Source: Aliikangiella coralliicola (lineage in GTDB: Bacteria > Pseudomonadota > Gammaproteobacteria > Enterobacterales > Kangiellaceae). From it: DNA of 64,000 bases. The position numbers and the translations under genes are program-made. The stretch covers positions 739,185-803,184 of the forward strand of contig NZ_ML660160.1 of assembly GCF_007004725.1 (NCBI RefSeq), read 5' to 3'. The notes below the pieces were generated by a model. It ran no database searches. It saw only the letters and a list, made by a program, of their open reading frames with translations, and had not been told where the DNA came from. Shown one piece after another: positions 38,506 to 48,026 of the stretch. Numbering within the stretch: position 1 is the first letter of the stretch; every line of letters starts with the position of its first letter.

Positions 38506-39965
38506 ATATTTTTGATAAAACAGTTCCTAGTAATATGGTAATGGATATTCCTGAAATGCGACGGATCCGCAGTATTCATTTCATCGGTATCGGTGGGGCT
38601 GGTATGTGCGGCATTGCAGAAGTACTCATCAATCAGGGATATTCTGTGACAGGCTCTGATCCGGCTGATAATCAGGTGACCCGACGATTAGAGTCACTAG
38701 GTGCTGAAATTTTCCATAAACATACTGCCAATAATGTTTTAGGGGCTGATGTAGTGGTTATTAGTACGGCGATTCCAGAGTCTAACCTGGAGTTGCAAGC
38801 TGCCCGTGACAGACGAATTCCAATTGTACCTCGTGCTGAAATGCTAGCCGAATTAATGCGCTTTAGACACGGTGTTGCGGTCGCCGGAACCCATGGAAAA
38901 ACGACGACAACTAGTTTGTTGGCAACCATGTATGCCGATGCCGGCCTAGATCCTACATTTGTTATCGGCGGCTTGTTAAATCGTTTGGGCGCCAACGCTC
39001 GACTGGGTAAAAGCCGGTATTTTATTGCGGAAGCGGATGAAAGTGATGCGTCGTTTCTTCATTTGCAACCGATGATTTCAATCGTCACTAATATCGATAT
39101 GGATCATATGGACACCTATGGCGGCGATTTTGAAAAAGTGAAACAAACTTTTGTTGAATTTCTTCATAACATGCCATTCTACGGATTGGCTGTTTTATGT
39201 ATTGATGATGAAGGCGTGCAACAAATAATTGGCTCATTAATGCGCCCTTACGTTACTTATGGTTTTTCTGAAGGCGCAGATTATCAGGCGGTCGAGTTTC
39301 AACAGCAAGGTGGTGTGAGTCACTATAAAATTAAGCGGAAGGGCAAGCCTGGATTACTAGAAGTTAAGTTAAATATGCCTGGTAAACACAATGTGCTCAA
39401 TTCGTTGGCGGCACTTGCCGTGGCTAACGAAGACGGCGTAAGAGCGCCGGCTTTGGTTGAATCTTTAAAAAACTTTGCAGGCATCGGACGACGCTTTCAA
39501 TTTTGCGGTCAGTTTGAAACTAAGAAGGGAACGCTTGAATTGGTTGATGATTATGGACATCACCCAACGGAAGTTGCGGCAACGGTCAGTGCCGTTAGAG
39601 ATGGTTGGAAAAATAAAAGATTAGTGATGGTTTTTCAGCCGCACAGATATACCAGAACTAGAGATTTATTTGAAGATTTCGCTGCTGTTTTATCGAAAGT
39701 TGACGTGCTTATACTACTTGATGTTTATGCGGCTGGGGAAGCACCTATTGCTGGGGCTGACAGCCGTTCTTTGTGTCGCTCAATTCGGCAAAGAGGCCAA
39801 ACGGATCCTATTTTTGTCGAAGATCCAAACGATCTGAAGTCAACGGTAGCTGCAGTCGTTAAAGATGGCGATTTGGTCGTCACTCAGGGGGCCGGTAATG
39901 TGGGAGCTATTTCTAAAGATTGGGCGACAGAAAAAATGTCTTTTGTCGATGAGTTAACCAATTAA
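38502..39965 (+). CDS. murC: UDP-MurNAc:L-alanine ligase MurC
   Basis: The 487-residue Mur ligase adds the first stem residue. [17 protein letters not shown] forms the N-terminal nucleotide fold, the ATP loop is GTHGKT (129-134), followed by the [10 protein letters not shown] and [13 protein letters not shown] motifs. Gene order murG–murC–ddl matches E. coli. No murB lies in the cluster. Confidence 0.98.
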   Translation: MNIFDKTVPSNMVMDIPEMRRIRSIHFIGIGGAGMCGIAEVLINQGYSVTGSDPADNQVTRRLESLGAEIFHKHTANNVLGADVVVISTAIPESNLELQAARDRRIPIVPRAEMLAELMRFRHGVAVAGTHGKTTTTSLLATMYADAGLDPTFVIGGLLNRLGANARLGKSRYFIAEADESDASFLHLQPMISIVTNIDMDHMDTYGGDFEKVKQTFVEFLHNMPFYGLAVLCIDDEGVQQIIGSLMRPYVTYGFSEGADYQAVEFQQQGGVSHYKIKRKGKPGLLEVKLNMPGKHNVLNSLAALAVANEDGVRAPALVESLKNFAGIGRRFQFCGQFETKKGTLELVDDYGHHPTEVAATVSAVRDGWKNKRLVMVFQPHRYTRTRDLFEDFAAVLSKVDVLILLDVYAAGEAPIAGADSRSLCRSIRQRGQTDPIFVEDPNDLKSTVAAVVKDGDLVVTQGAGNVGAISKDWATEKMSFVDELTN

Positions 39966-40079
39966 TTTAGGTAGACAAGTGAAATGAAACGGTTAGCTAG
40001 ATTGGTTGAGAAATCAGTAGCGAACCAAAATGAAAGTTAAAGCATTAATGAAATTGTTAAAGGTAATAGGACAGAAATA

Positions 40080-41045
40080 GTGGGTATTGGATTAAGTTTA
40101 ACTAGAACTCCTCAGGAATATGGACGTGTCGCTGTACTCCTTGGAGGTCATTCGGCAGAAAGAGAAGTGTCGCTGCAATCTGGTGAGGCAATTTATGCCG
40201 CATTAATCAGCGCCGGAGTCGACGCTGTAAAAATAGACCCGGTCGACGGGTTATATGAACAACTTAAATCGCAAAATATTACGCGTGTTTTTATCGCTCT
40301 ACACGGCCGTGATGGAGAAGACGGCGTGGTGCAAGGTTTTCTTAAAACATTGAATATTCCGTTTACTGGTTCTGATGTAGGCAGTGCGGCGATCTCGATG
40401 AATAAATTGTTAAGCAAACAAATTTGGCAACAGTTAGAAATTCCGACCGCTCGTTTTTCAACGGTTAAACATGGAGAGTCGTTTAGTGAGGTCGACGCGA
40501 GAAGGTTATTTGCTAAATTAGGTTCAGTTCTTTTTGTCAAGCCAGTAAAAGAAGGTTCTAGTGTTGGTATGTCGAAAGTTAAAACGCCACAAGAACTGAT
40601 AAGTGCGGTGAAACTCGCCCATCAATATGATGTGCATGCCCTGGTTGAAAGTTATATCAGTGGCAAAGAGTACACAGTGACAGTATTGAAAGGAAAGGCT
40701 TTACCTAGCATTAGTATGCAAACGCCTCGAGAGTTTTACGACTACGAAGCAAAGTATGAGTCGACGACAACAGAATATTTTTGCCCGAGTGGATTGAATG
40801 ACATAGACGAGTCGGAAGTGCAGTCGCTAGCTTTGAGAGCTTTTGAGTCGCTTGGATGTACCGGCTGGGGAAGAGTTGATTTTATCAGAGAGGGTGAAAG
40901 TGGACCGTTTTTGATTCTTGAGGCAAATACAGTTCCAGGAATGACTGAAAGTTCTCTTGTTCCTAAAGCTGCTAATGCTGTCGGTATTAGCTTTGAAAAA
41001 TTAGTGTTTCATATTTTGGACACTAGTTTTTCGCCGGGACAGTAA
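40080..41045 (+). CDS. ddl: D-alanine:D-alanine ligase
   Basis: The 321-residue ATP-grasp enzyme makes the D-Ala-D-Ala used by MurF. Visible blocks are VLLGGHSAEREVSLQSG, ALHGRDGEDGVVQG, FVKPVKEGSSVGMSKV and ILEANTVPGMTESSLVPKAA. The GTG at 40080 with AGGA about 10 nt upstream is the likely start. A 114-bp gap from murC is the largest spacing between rsmH–ftsL and ftsZ in this cluster, and may hold a minor promoter. Confidence 0.97.
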   Translation: MGIGLSLTRTPQEYGRVAVLLGGHSAEREVSLQSGEAIYAALISAGVDAVKIDPVDGLYEQLKSQNITRVFIALHGRDGEDGVVQGFLKTLNIPFTGSDVGSAAISMNKLLSKQIWQQLEIPTARFSTVKHGESFSEVDARRLFAKLGSVLFVKPVKEGSSVGMSKVKTPQELISAVKLAHQYDVHALVESYISGKEYTVTVLKGKALPSISMQTPREFYDYEAKYESTTTEYFCPSGLNDIDESEVQSLALRAFESLGCTGWGRVDFIREGESGPFLILEANTVPGMTESSLVPKAANAVGISFEKLVFHILDTSFSPGQ

Positions 41046-41085
41046 CAAAATTTAGGCCGTAATTGTTAAATAACAGGATAACGTT

Positions 41086-41889
41086 TTGACAAAGAAAAAG
41101 ATGGCGATAAAGAATAAATCGAAAATAAAACAATTTCGATTTAATTTTGATGGAGTGCAAAAGGCTAAGTCTGTTGGCCGCATTCTTTTCGCTGCCGCAT
41201 CTGTTGTTTGTATTGTTTTTCTGGGTAACAAAATTGTTGGTGTTTATGAGGGAGTTTGGCCGGTTAGAGAAGTGGTGTTAGAAAACGAGCCTAGGTATTT
41301 TCAGAAAAATGCCTTGATTGAATTTGTCAGGCAGCAGCCGGTGCAGGGGATGTTAGCGATTGACTTAAGTGAAATTCAGCGACAGGCGAAAAGGTTAGAT
41401 TGGATAAAAAATATCGAGGTTAGAAAAGTCTGGCCGGACAAATTAATTTTTACTGTAGAAGAGCATCAACCTGTCGCAATGTTCGATAATCAGGTTCTTA
41501 CTCAACAAGGTGGCATGATCAAGAATGATACCCGCAGTTCCTGGTCAGTGGAATTACCTCAAATTAGTTTGCAACATAAGGATGAGGAGCAGGCTGAGAA
41601 AGCTAACGATGAAAAATTTTACATGGCCGTATGGCGAGAATATAAACAAGTTAAACGACAATTTGAATTGTTAAATCTAGAGACTGATTTGCTTCAAGTT
41701 GATCAATTAAAAAACTGGCAGTTAAGCTTTACCAATGGACTGCAAATTAATTTAGGACGAAAGGAGAGAGAAGAAAGAGTTGCCAGGTTGTTACAAGTTT
41801 ATGGCGAAATAAAAGATAAACAAAAAATAAAGAAAATTGATTTGAGGTACCTCAATGGCCTCGCTATTGAGTGGAAAACAGAGACTTAA
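41086..41889 (+). CDS. ftsQ: Cell division protein FtsQ
   Basis: A 267-residue bitopic protein: basic cytoplasmic tail, one membrane helix (about 28-46), a POTRA domain (about 58-125: VREVVLENEPRYFQKNALIEFVRQQ... WIKNIEVRKVWPDKLIFTVEEHQPVA) and a beta domain. It recruits FtsLB. The frame begins at TTG 41086 with AGGA 8 nt upstream; an ATG at 41101 would remove five residues and cannot be excluded. Confidence 0.95.
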   Translation: MTKKKMAIKNKSKIKQFRFNFDGVQKAKSVGRILFAAASVVCIVFLGNKIVGVYEGVWPVREVVLENEPRYFQKNALIEFVRQQPVQGMLAIDLSEIQRQAKRLDWIKNIEVRKVWPDKLIFTVEEHQPVAMFDNQVLTQQGGMIKNDTRSSWSVELPQISLQHKDEEQAEKANDEKFYMAVWREYKQVKRQFELLNLETDLLQVDQLKNWQLSFTNGLQINLGRKEREERVARLLQVYGEIKDKQKIKKIDLRYLNGLAIEWKTET

Positions 41890-41940
41890 GTCTCAACTAA
41901 AAGGTTAATCCTTTTCTAAAGGAAAGAGAGCCAAAGTGTT

Positions 41941-43173
41941 ATGTCAAAAACAACAGAAAAAAAATTGATTGTAGGGCTGGATATCGGGACGTCGAAAGTC
42001 GTGGCTATTGTCGGCGAGATCGGCGCCGAAGGAACAACCGATATTATCGGTATTGGTAGCCACCGTTCAACTGGCCTTAAAAAAGGTGTGGTGGTTAATA
42101 TTGAATCGACAGTGCAATCAATTCAACGGGCCGTTGAAGAAGCGGAGTTGATGGCCGGTTGCCAGATTCACTCGGTTTTCGCGGGTATTGCAGGAAGTCA
42201 TGTGAGAAGTTTAAATTCTCACGGAATTGTAGCGATCAGAGATAGCGAAGTGAATGCTGGCGATGTTGAACGGGTGATTGATGCGGCTAAGGCTGTTGCA
42301 ATTCCTGCGGATCAAAAAATTCTTCATATATTGCCGCAAGAATTCATTATCGATAATCAGGAAGGGATCAGAGAACCTGTTGGTATGTCGGGGGTTCGAT
42401 TAGAAGCTAAGGTCCATATGGTGACCGGCGCAGTGAGTGCTGCGCAAAACATTGTGAAGTGTATTCGCCGTTGTGGTCTAGAAGTAGATGACATTATTTT
42501 AGAGCAGTTGGCGTCATCATATTCTGTTTTAACCGATGATGAAAAAGAGCTGGGCGTTTGTATTGTTGACATCGGCGGCGGAACAACTGATATCGCGATT
42601 TTTACCGAGGGAGCAATTCGTCATACCGCGGTGATCCCAATTGCCGGTGATCAGGTTACCAACGATATTGCCGTTGCATTGCGCACTCCGACACAACATG
42701 CCGAGGATATAAAAATTAAGTATGCCTGCGCATTACGCCAGCTAACGTCGTTAGAAGACACTATTGAAGTTCCGGGCGTCGGTGACAGAGATTCTCGAAA
42801 AATGTCGCGACAAACTTTGGCTGAAGTTGTTGAGCCTCGCTATGAAGAATTGTTCACACTCATTCAGGCTGAATTGCGACGTAGTGGATTTGAAGAAATT
42901 ATTCCTGCCGGAATCGTGTTAACTGGTGGCTCTTCTAAAATGGAAGGTTTAATTGAGTTAGCAGAAGAAGTCTTTCACATGCCGGTAAGGCTTGGGATGC
43001 CGCAAGGTGTCAAGGGACTTGCAGATGTGGTTCGTAATCCAATTCATGCAACAGGCGTCGGGCTTTTACTTTACGGACAGCATCAAAATGTACAACGAAA
43101 TTATTACGATGAGCAAGAGTCAGGTTTTGGTCGCTTGTTCAAACGAATGAAGCAGTGGTTTAGCGGATTTTAA
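41941..43173 (+). CDS. ftsA: Cell division protein FtsA
   Basis: The 410-residue actin-like ATPase tethers FtsZ to the membrane. VGLDIGTSKVVAIVG and VDIGGGTTDIAIF are the two phosphate-binding loops, and LTGGSSKMEGL is the adenosine motif. The C-terminal amphipathic tail (FGRLFKRMKQWFSGF) is the membrane-targeting sequence. Confidence 0.98.
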   Translation: MSKTTEKKLIVGLDIGTSKVVAIVGEIGAEGTTDIIGIGSHRSTGLKKGVVVNIESTVQSIQRAVEEAELMAGCQIHSVFAGIAGSHVRSLNSHGIVAIRDSEVNAGDVERVIDAAKAVAIPADQKILHILPQEFIIDNQEGIREPVGMSGVRLEAKVHMVTGAVSAAQNIVKCIRRCGLEVDDIILEQLASSYSVLTDDEKELGVCIVDIGGGTTDIAIFTEGAIRHTAVIPIAGDQVTNDIAVALRTPTQHAEDIKIKYACALRQLTSLEDTIEVPGVGDRDSRKMSRQTLAEVVEPRYEELFTLIQAELRRSGFEEIIPAGIVLTGGSSKMEGLIELAEEVFHMPVRLGMPQGVKGLADVVRNPIHATGVGLLLYGQHQNVQRNYYDEQESGFGRLFKRMKQWFSGF

Positions 43174-43263
43174 TGAGTTATTTAAATTTAGTGTTTTGTA
43201 TTTTTGACTTTGAATATTTTATTTTTTTATTGGAATTAGTTAGTAAAACGAAGGGGAAATAAT

Positions 43264-44406
43264 ATGGCTAATATGTTTGAACTAGTCGATAACTGTCGTG
43301 AAAATGCGGTTATCAAAGTAATTGGTGTAGGCGGTGGTGGCGGTAACGCTGTTGAGCATATGCTGAAAGCAAATGTCGATGGTGTTGATTTTGTGTGTGC
43401 CAATACTGACGCGCAAGCACTTAATCGATCAACAGCCCGTACGACTATCCAGATGGGCAGCCAAATTACCAAAGGGCTCGGCGCTGGCGCTAACCCTGAA
43501 ATTGGTCGGCAGGCTGCAATTGAAGATCGTGATCGTATTGTTGAGATTTTAACTGATACTGACATGGTTTTTATCACCGCAGGTATGGGTGGTGGAACAG
43601 GAACTGGTGCTGCACCGGTGATTGCTGAAGTTGCTAAAGAAATGGGAGTTTTAACTGTGGCTGTCGTCACAAAACCATTTTTCTTTGAGATGAAAAAGCG
43701 AATGCAGGTTGCTGAATCGGGTATTGACGATCTCCGTCAACATGTTGATTCATTAATTATTGTGCCTAACGATAAAGTACTGAATGTCATGAAAGGTAAA
43801 AAACTGACCGAGGCTTTCAGAGCGGCAAATGATGTGTTGCATGGAGCCGTTCAAGGTATTGCTGAGTTAATGACTTGTCCTGGATTGATTAACGTGGATT
43901 TTGCTGATGTTAGAACCGTCATGTCAGAGAAAGGTACCTCAATGATGGGGAACGGTGTTGGTAGCGGTGAAGATCGGGCGCGTCGTGCGGCTGAACTCGC
44001 TGTATCCAGCCCATTACTGGAAGACGTCGATCTGGCTGGTGCGAAAGGCATCCTGGTTAATATTACATCTGGCGAAGACATGAGTATCGACGAGTTTTCT
44101 GAGGTTGGTAGTGTTGTACAGGATTTTGCTGCAGATGATGCGACAGTTGTTATCGGTACTGCTATTGACGCTGAACTTAAAGATGAAATCAGAGTCACAG
44201 TTGTTGCAACAGGTATTGGTCAACATACCGTGAAAGCGCCTGAAGTGCGGGTAGATAACACCAAAAAGTCAGATGGTAGTAACAATTACCCTGAACTGGA
44301 CCGCCCGACTATCCTGAGACAACAAGCTAGCCAGCCAAAGCAGGCTGTCGGTAGTGATTTGGACTATCTGGATATTCCAGCGTTTTTACGAAAACAGGCT
44401 GACTAA
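43264..44406 (+). CDS. ftsZ: Cell division protein FtsZ
   Basis: The 380-residue tubulin homologue forms the division ring. The GTP-binding signature GGGTGTG is at 109-115, the T7 loop is seen in NVDFADVRTVM, and the conserved C-terminal peptide LDIPAFLRKQAD binds FtsA and ZipA. It has a strong AAGGGGAA ribosome binding site and a 90-bp AT-rich leader after ftsA, which may contain an extra ftsZ promoter. Confidence 0.99.
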   Translation: MANMFELVDNCRENAVIKVIGVGGGGGNAVEHMLKANVDGVDFVCANTDAQALNRSTARTTIQMGSQITKGLGAGANPEIGRQAAIEDRDRIVEILTDTDMVFITAGMGGGTGTGAAPVIAEVAKEMGVLTVAVVTKPFFFEMKKRMQVAESGIDDLRQHVDSLIIVPNDKVLNVMKGKKLTEAFRAANDVLHGAVQGIAELMTCPGLINVDFADVRTVMSEKGTSMMGNGVGSGEDRARRAAELAVSSPLLEDVDLAGAKGILVNITSGEDMSIDEFSEVGSVVQDFAADDATVVIGTAIDAELKDEIRVTVVATGIGQHTVKAPEVRVDNTKKSDGSNNYPELDRPTILRQQASQPKQAVGSDLDYLDIPAFLRKQAD

Positions 44407-44608
44407 CCTTTTGGGGTAACTCGTTAGCCGATGACGTAGCTGATCCTGGTTGAATCACAGGGTCGATTGCGACGGTGTTTGATAATCCAGTTTTTTGGTC
44501 GATTAGGTTTATGTTGCTGGATATGCTGGTTTGCATGTTTTGTGGATGATTGATGCGGTTAACGCATTAAAGGCGTCACGACACGGCTGTCAGTGAAAAT
44601 TGTCGCTT
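44407..44608 (+). other. ftsZ 3' flank, no gene recognised
   Basis: About 200 bp of unremarkable sequence between the ftsZ stop and the hairpin at 44609. No ORF with a family signature was seen. Confidence 0.5.
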
Positions 44609-44639
44609 TCGAAAAAGACTTCCCTTCGGTCTTTTTCGA
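44609..44639. terminator. Hairpin terminator downstream of ftsZ
   Basis: TCGAAAAAGAC (44609-44619) and GTCTTTTTCGA (44629-44639) form an 11-bp perfect stem with a 9-nt loop. The T run is inside the 3' arm rather than after it, so the strength as an intrinsic terminator is uncertain. Confidence 0.6.
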
Positions 44640-44826
44640 TTGTGGTGTTTATTGACGAGGTTGGCAAATTGAGATTGTTGGCCGAAATGTGCAGAAACGA
44701 CATATCAGGAAAGAGAACTTTTTTGCAAAAAATAACATTAATTAGGCTAAAATCGAACTCAGTTGCCTAATTTTGTTGATAATCATTAACAAATAGATGG
44801 TTATTCGTGTCATATAAGCGTAATTA

Positions 44827-44835
44827 TGCTAATAT
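44827..44835 (+). promoter_or_regulatory. Extended -10 promoter for lpxC
   Basis: TGCTAATAT is an extended -10 about 100 bp upstream of lpxC. It predicts a transcript start near 44842, at the foot of the hairpin 44844-44875. No good -35 was seen. Confidence 0.4.
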
Positions 44836-44843
44836 GCGGCAAA

Positions 44844-44875
44844 TTTTTATACGACTCATCGGATGAGTATAAAAA
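44844..44875 (+). promoter_or_regulatory. Bulged hairpin at the 5' end of the lpxC leader
   Basis: TTTTTATA (44844-44851) plus CTCATC (44855-44860) pair with GATGAG (44862-44867) plus TATAAAAA (44868-44875), with a 3-nt bulge. It lies at the predicted 5' end of lpxC mRNA, where it could affect stability, or it could be a DNA operator. Confidence 0.4.
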
Positions 44876-44934
44876 ATGTTCAATTTTGTCCATTAGGGAA
44901 CAAAACTTGAGATTGATTGGAGAACAATTCAATT

Positions 44935-45849
44935 ATGATTAAACAACGTACGCTTAAAACTGCTATTCGAGCAACTGGGGTTGGCCTTCACACTGGTGAA
45001 AAGGTTTACCTGACATTGCGGCCTGCGCCGGTAGATTCAGGTATTGTATTCCGCCGAATTGACCTGGATCCGGTTGTCGAAATTTGTGCGGCGCCAGAAA
45101 ATGTGGGTGACACTACGCTTTCTACGTGTTTAGTCAAGGATGGCGAACGAATTTCCACTGTAGAGCATTTACTCGCAGCCATGGCCGGTTTGGGAATTGA
45201 TAATGCTTACATTGATGTTTCTGCACCAGAAGTACCAATTATGGACGGTAGTGCAGGTCCTTTCGTATTTTTAATTCAGTCTGCGGGTGTCGAAGAGCAG
45301 AATAAAGCTAAACGATTTATCCGCATTAAAAAGCGTGTTGAAGTCTCAGAAGGCGATAAAACAGCTATTTTTGAACCTTTTGACGGATTTAAAGTGTCTT
45401 TCGGCATCGATTTTGACCATCCTGTATTTACTGCTGGCGCGCAACATTCAGAAATTGATTTTTCTGCCACTTCATTCGTAAAGGAAGTGAGTAGAGCCAG
45501 AACTTTCGGATTTATGAACGATATTGAGCATTTGCGCTCTAAAAACCTGGTTCAAGGTGGAAGTATGGACAATGCTATCGTTCTGGATGAGTATCGTGTG
45601 TTAAATGAAGATGGTTTACGTTATGACGATGAATTCGTAAAACATAAGATTCTAGATGCCATTGGTGACTTATACTTGCTCGGCAATAGCCTTGTTGGCG
45701 CCTTTACTGGCATCAAGTCGGGTCACTCTCTCAACAATAAATTATTAAGAGCACTCGTCGCCGATCAAGAAGCTTGGGAAGTAGTCACATTTGAAGACGC
45801 AGAAGCTGCGCCGATTTCTTATATTATGAAACCGGGGTTGGCAATATAG
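44935..45849 (+). CDS. lpxC: UDP-3-O-acyl-GlcNAc deacetylase LpxC
   Basis: The 304-residue zinc enzyme carries out the first committed step of lipid A synthesis. Zinc ligands lie in [14 protein letters not shown] (His) and [14 protein letters not shown] (His and Asp), and the [12 protein letters not shown] block is conserved. The ATG at 44935 ([21 protein letters not shown]) matches other LpxC N-termini; an upstream TTG at 44917 is rejected because it overlaps the GGAG ribosome binding site. It has its own promoter after ftsZ. Confidence 0.98.
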   Translation: MIKQRTLKTAIRATGVGLHTGEKVYLTLRPAPVDSGIVFRRIDLDPVVEICAAPENVGDTTLSTCLVKDGERISTVEHLLAAMAGLGIDNAYIDVSAPEVPIMDGSAGPFVFLIQSAGVEEQNKAKRFIRIKKRVEVSEGDKTAIFEPFDGFKVSFGIDFDHPVFTAGAQHSEIDFSATSFVKEVSRARTFGFMNDIEHLRSKNLVQGGSMDNAIVLDEYRVLNEDGLRYDDEFVKHKILDAIGDLYLLGNSLVGAFTGIKSGHSLNNKLLRALVADQEAWEVVTFEDAEAAPISYIMKPGLAI

Positions 45850-45888
45850 TCTAAAAAACACTTTTTCAGACGATTGAGCGAATTGAAT

Positions 45889-45913
45889 AAACCGGGCTTG
45901 TCCCGGTTTTTTT
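45889..45913 (+). terminator. Rho-independent terminator after lpxC
   Basis: AAACCGGG (45889-45896), loop CTTGT, CCCGGTTT (45902-45909) and a T tract. It closes the dcw/lpxC region. Confidence 0.88.
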
Positions 45914-46051
45914 ATGATAATGATAATATCGCCTGAATTTCTATGAAGAGTGGTTAGCAGTCGGGACTAAAGTGTCAAACTGTGAGTAAGAGCCCATTTT
46001 TCATTTAAATTTGAGATATTCGTCTGCTTGAGAGAGATATTTGTTAAAGAA

Positions 46052-46357
46052 CTATCTCGGTTGGACGATAACCTCAATGCTAGCCAGCCCAAAGTAGCCA
46101 GATTCCCTAAAAAAGCTCAGTAAATCAGGGGTTTGGAAGCGAATCTTGTTTGCCCATGCAGCACTATCAGTGGCAATAACCAGGGTATTCTTGCGAAGAT
46201 TCACAACACGACAGTGTTTTGAAAGTGTTGCATTAAGTTTGCTTTGTAAGGTATTGTTTAGCGTCTGAATTTTAGCCAGCTGATCTAATAGTGACTTGAC
46301 GTCACCGGAAGGATCGGAAATTAGCTTGTTCAGATTGGGTGTTGAAGGACGGCTCAT
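46052..46357 (-). CDS. dciA: DciA-like DUF721 protein (replicative helicase loader family)
   Basis: This 101-residue protein has the DUF721 core (RVVNLRKNTLVIATDSAAWANKIRFQTPDLLSFF). DciA is the ancestral loader of the DnaB replicative helicase in bacteria that lack DnaC. It is convergent with lpxC and divergent from the M23 peptidase gene, a common arrangement in gammaproteobacteria. Sequence is short but the central motif is typical. Confidence 0.88.
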   Translation of the reverse strand: MSRPSTPNLNKLISDPSGDVKSLLDQLAKIQTLNNTLQSKLNATLSKHCRVVNLRKNTLVIATDSAAWANKIRFQTPDLLSFFRESGYFGLASIEVIVQPR

Positions 46358-46508
46358 AGTAGTAAGTTTAGGAAAAAAACTAATAAAAACAAAAAGTAAA
46401 GCGGCTGTTTAACAGTTGCTCATAACTGAATTACGTAGAACTGTTTATCTGTTAAAACTGCTTCTCGGTTGAAATTAGCAAACCAATTTAGTTTGTATTT
46501 ATTGACAA

Positions 46509-46534
46509 TACGCGTTTTTTCTAGAAAATGCGTA
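46509..46534. promoter_or_regulatory. Promoter-region palindrome between dciA and the M23 gene
   Basis: A TTGACA (46502-46507) is followed by a dyad centred on TTTTCTAGAAAA (46517-46528) with partially matching CG-containing flanks. It lies about 65-90 bp before the M23 start; a proper -10 at standard spacing was not found. Confidence 0.3.
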
Positions 46535-46599
46535 CTTCGTGACGACAAGTATAACAAACTTCTGGTAGCGATCGATTAACTAATTTAAAAGAGTTGTCC

Positions 46600-47535
46600 A
46601 TGAGTATCACAATATTACAACGCTCGCCTCAAGGGATGCGTAGCGTCAAACTAAAGAATCGATATGTTTATTCATTATTAAGCCTGTTTATTCTTTTTCC
46701 AACTGCGACCGCAGTGGGTGGTTACTATTTCGCCAGCCAGCGTGCTGAAATGGCTGAGGTGGAACAAGTCACCATTGATAACTGGAAACGCGAACTCTCC
46801 AATCAATGGAGAGAGCTAGATATGGCTAAGCGTTCGTCTCAACAACAATTAAACGCACTAACGGCAAAATTAGGCATGATGCAGGCTCATATCAGAAGAC
46901 TGGACGCTGCTGGTGAAAGAATTGTGAGTATTGCGGGGCTCGATGCAAAAGAATTCAATTTTGACGATGCGCCGGCAATTGGCGGCCCTGAAAAAGCGAC
47001 GGCTTCTGACACAGCCGATATCCCTCAACTACTAGATGCCCTCAATGAAATAGATAATCAGCTCGATTCAAGACAACAGCAACTTTCAGTATTGGAATCA
47101 CTCTTGATGGATAAGCATATGGGAGTTGAGCGATATATATCGGGCAGACCAATCAAGAAAGGGTGGATGTCATCCTATTATGGGGAAAGAAATGATCCCT
47201 TTACCGGCAAGCCTGCATGGCATGGTGGGATTGACTTCGCAGGAAAAGAGGGGGCTTCGATACATGCCACTGCGGCTGGCGTCGTTTCCTGGGTTGGGGA
47301 TCGATATGGCTATGGTTTGCTTATTGAAATTAATCATGGCGACGGTCTGGTAACACGTTATGGCCACAACAAAAAGGCATTGGTTAAAAAAGGCGATGTC
47401 GTGAGCAAAGGCCAGGCTATTTCAAAAATGGGAAATACAGGGCGTTCCACTGGCGCACATGTTCACTATGAAGTGCTAAAAAATGGCAGAAATGTTAATC
47501 CACTGCCTTATGTAAACAGACGTGCCAAAGGCTAA
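46600..47535 (+). CDS. M23 family metallopeptidase (LytM domain) with coiled coil
   Basis: The 311-residue envelope protein has an N-terminal membrane helix (about 25-45), a coiled-coil stalk (about 50-105 and 140-165) and a C-terminal LytM/M23 domain (about 200-305). Zinc residues are conserved in WHGGIDFAG (His and Asp) and HVHYEVLKNG (HxH), so it is probably an active peptidoglycan endopeptidase. The ATG at 46600 is preferred to a TTG two codons upstream. In many relatives this gene precedes secA; here it is followed by the leu region. Confidence 0.93.
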   Translation: MSITILQRSPQGMRSVKLKNRYVYSLLSLFILFPTATAVGGYYFASQRAEMAEVEQVTIDNWKRELSNQWRELDMAKRSSQQQLNALTAKLGMMQAHIRRLDAAGERIVSIAGLDAKEFNFDDAPAIGGPEKATASDTADIPQLLDALNEIDNQLDSRQQQLSVLESLLMDKHMGVERYISGRPIKKGWMSSYYGERNDPFTGKPAWHGGIDFAGKEGASIHATAAGVVSWVGDRYGYGLLIEINHGDGLVTRYGHNKKALVKKGDVVSKGQAISKMGNTGRSTGAHVHYEVLKNGRNVNPLPYVNRRAKG

Positions 47536-47583
47536 ATAAGTAAGAATAATTGAATTAATTTTCAAACAAACTGATTGATGAAG

Positions 47584-47608
47584 AGCCCATATTTATGGGC
47601 TTTTTTTT
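47584..47608 (+). terminator. Terminator after the M23 gene
   Basis: AGCCCAT (47584-47590), loop ATTT, ATGGGCT (47595-47601) and eight T residues. Confidence 0.85.
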
Positions 47609-47661
47609 GAGATAATATTTCACGTTATCCCCCCTGCTTTATATTGAAAAGTTATATTCAC

Positions 47662-47690
47662 TTGACCTGAATCCTCAAGTTTCATAGATT
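47662..47690 (+). promoter_or_regulatory. Candidate promoter upstream of the leu leader region
   Basis: TTGACC (47662-47667) and TAGATT (47685-47690) have 17-bp spacing. ACTTGA (47660-47665), TCAAGT (47675-47680) and ACTTGA (47692-47697) overlap it as a dyad plus direct repeat, which may be a regulator site. A second weaker pair (GTGACC and GATACT, ending near 47757) follows. Confidence 0.45.
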
Positions 47691-47756
47691 CACTTGATAT
47701 TAATCATGCAACCAGAATATCGATAAACAAGTGACCAATTCTAATTTAAATTTGAT

Positions 47757-47844
47757 ACTCCTCCCCCTCATTCGTTGACGGGGATCTGCTTGTAGCATGT
47801 AAAGAAGCCAGAGCCCCGTAGCGTAAACTACGGGGCTTTTTTTT
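47757..47844 (+). ncRNA. Candidate small RNA or upstream leader with terminator
   Basis: This gene-free segment ends in a strong intrinsic terminator: AGCCCCGTAG (47812-47821), loop CGTAAA, CTACGGGGCT (47828-47837) and a T tract. The preceding bases fold as a CCCC/GGGG hairpin near 47763-47783. The GGGG ATCTG CTT stretch can instead pair with AAG C CAGA GCCCC, which would disrupt the terminator. Either a roughly 90-150 nt small RNA or a first, separate attenuator for leu would explain it. The start is not certain. Confidence 0.45.
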
Positions 47845-47897
47845 ACTTACTTTTTTGAATCGGCTTTAAGGCCTTAAAAATTTACGAAACTAAATTG

Positions 47898-48026
47898 ATG
47901 AAACTGACTGATATTTTCAACATGATTAGCAATATGAACAGCATTATTCGTGCCGTAATTAGTTGCGAAATCCTCTCGCTCGAACTCTTGCTCTTAAGCT
48001 GGAGCGGGCGGGCTATTGTTGATTAA
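47898..48026 (+). CDS. leuL: leu operon leader peptide
   Basis: A 42-codon ORF that is unmistakably a leader peptide: residues 26-33 read L-S-L-E-L-L-L-L, with six leucines in eight codons, followed by SWSGRAIVD and a TAA at 48024-48026. Ribosomes stalled at these codons under leucine shortage would release the antiterminator described for 47975-48077. The Shine-Dalgarno is weak, and internal ATGs at 47922 and 47934 would give shorter peptides with the same Leu run. It precedes leuA by about 150 bp. Confidence 0.82.
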   Translation: MKLTDIFNMISNMNSIIRAVISCEILSLELLLLSWSGRAIVD

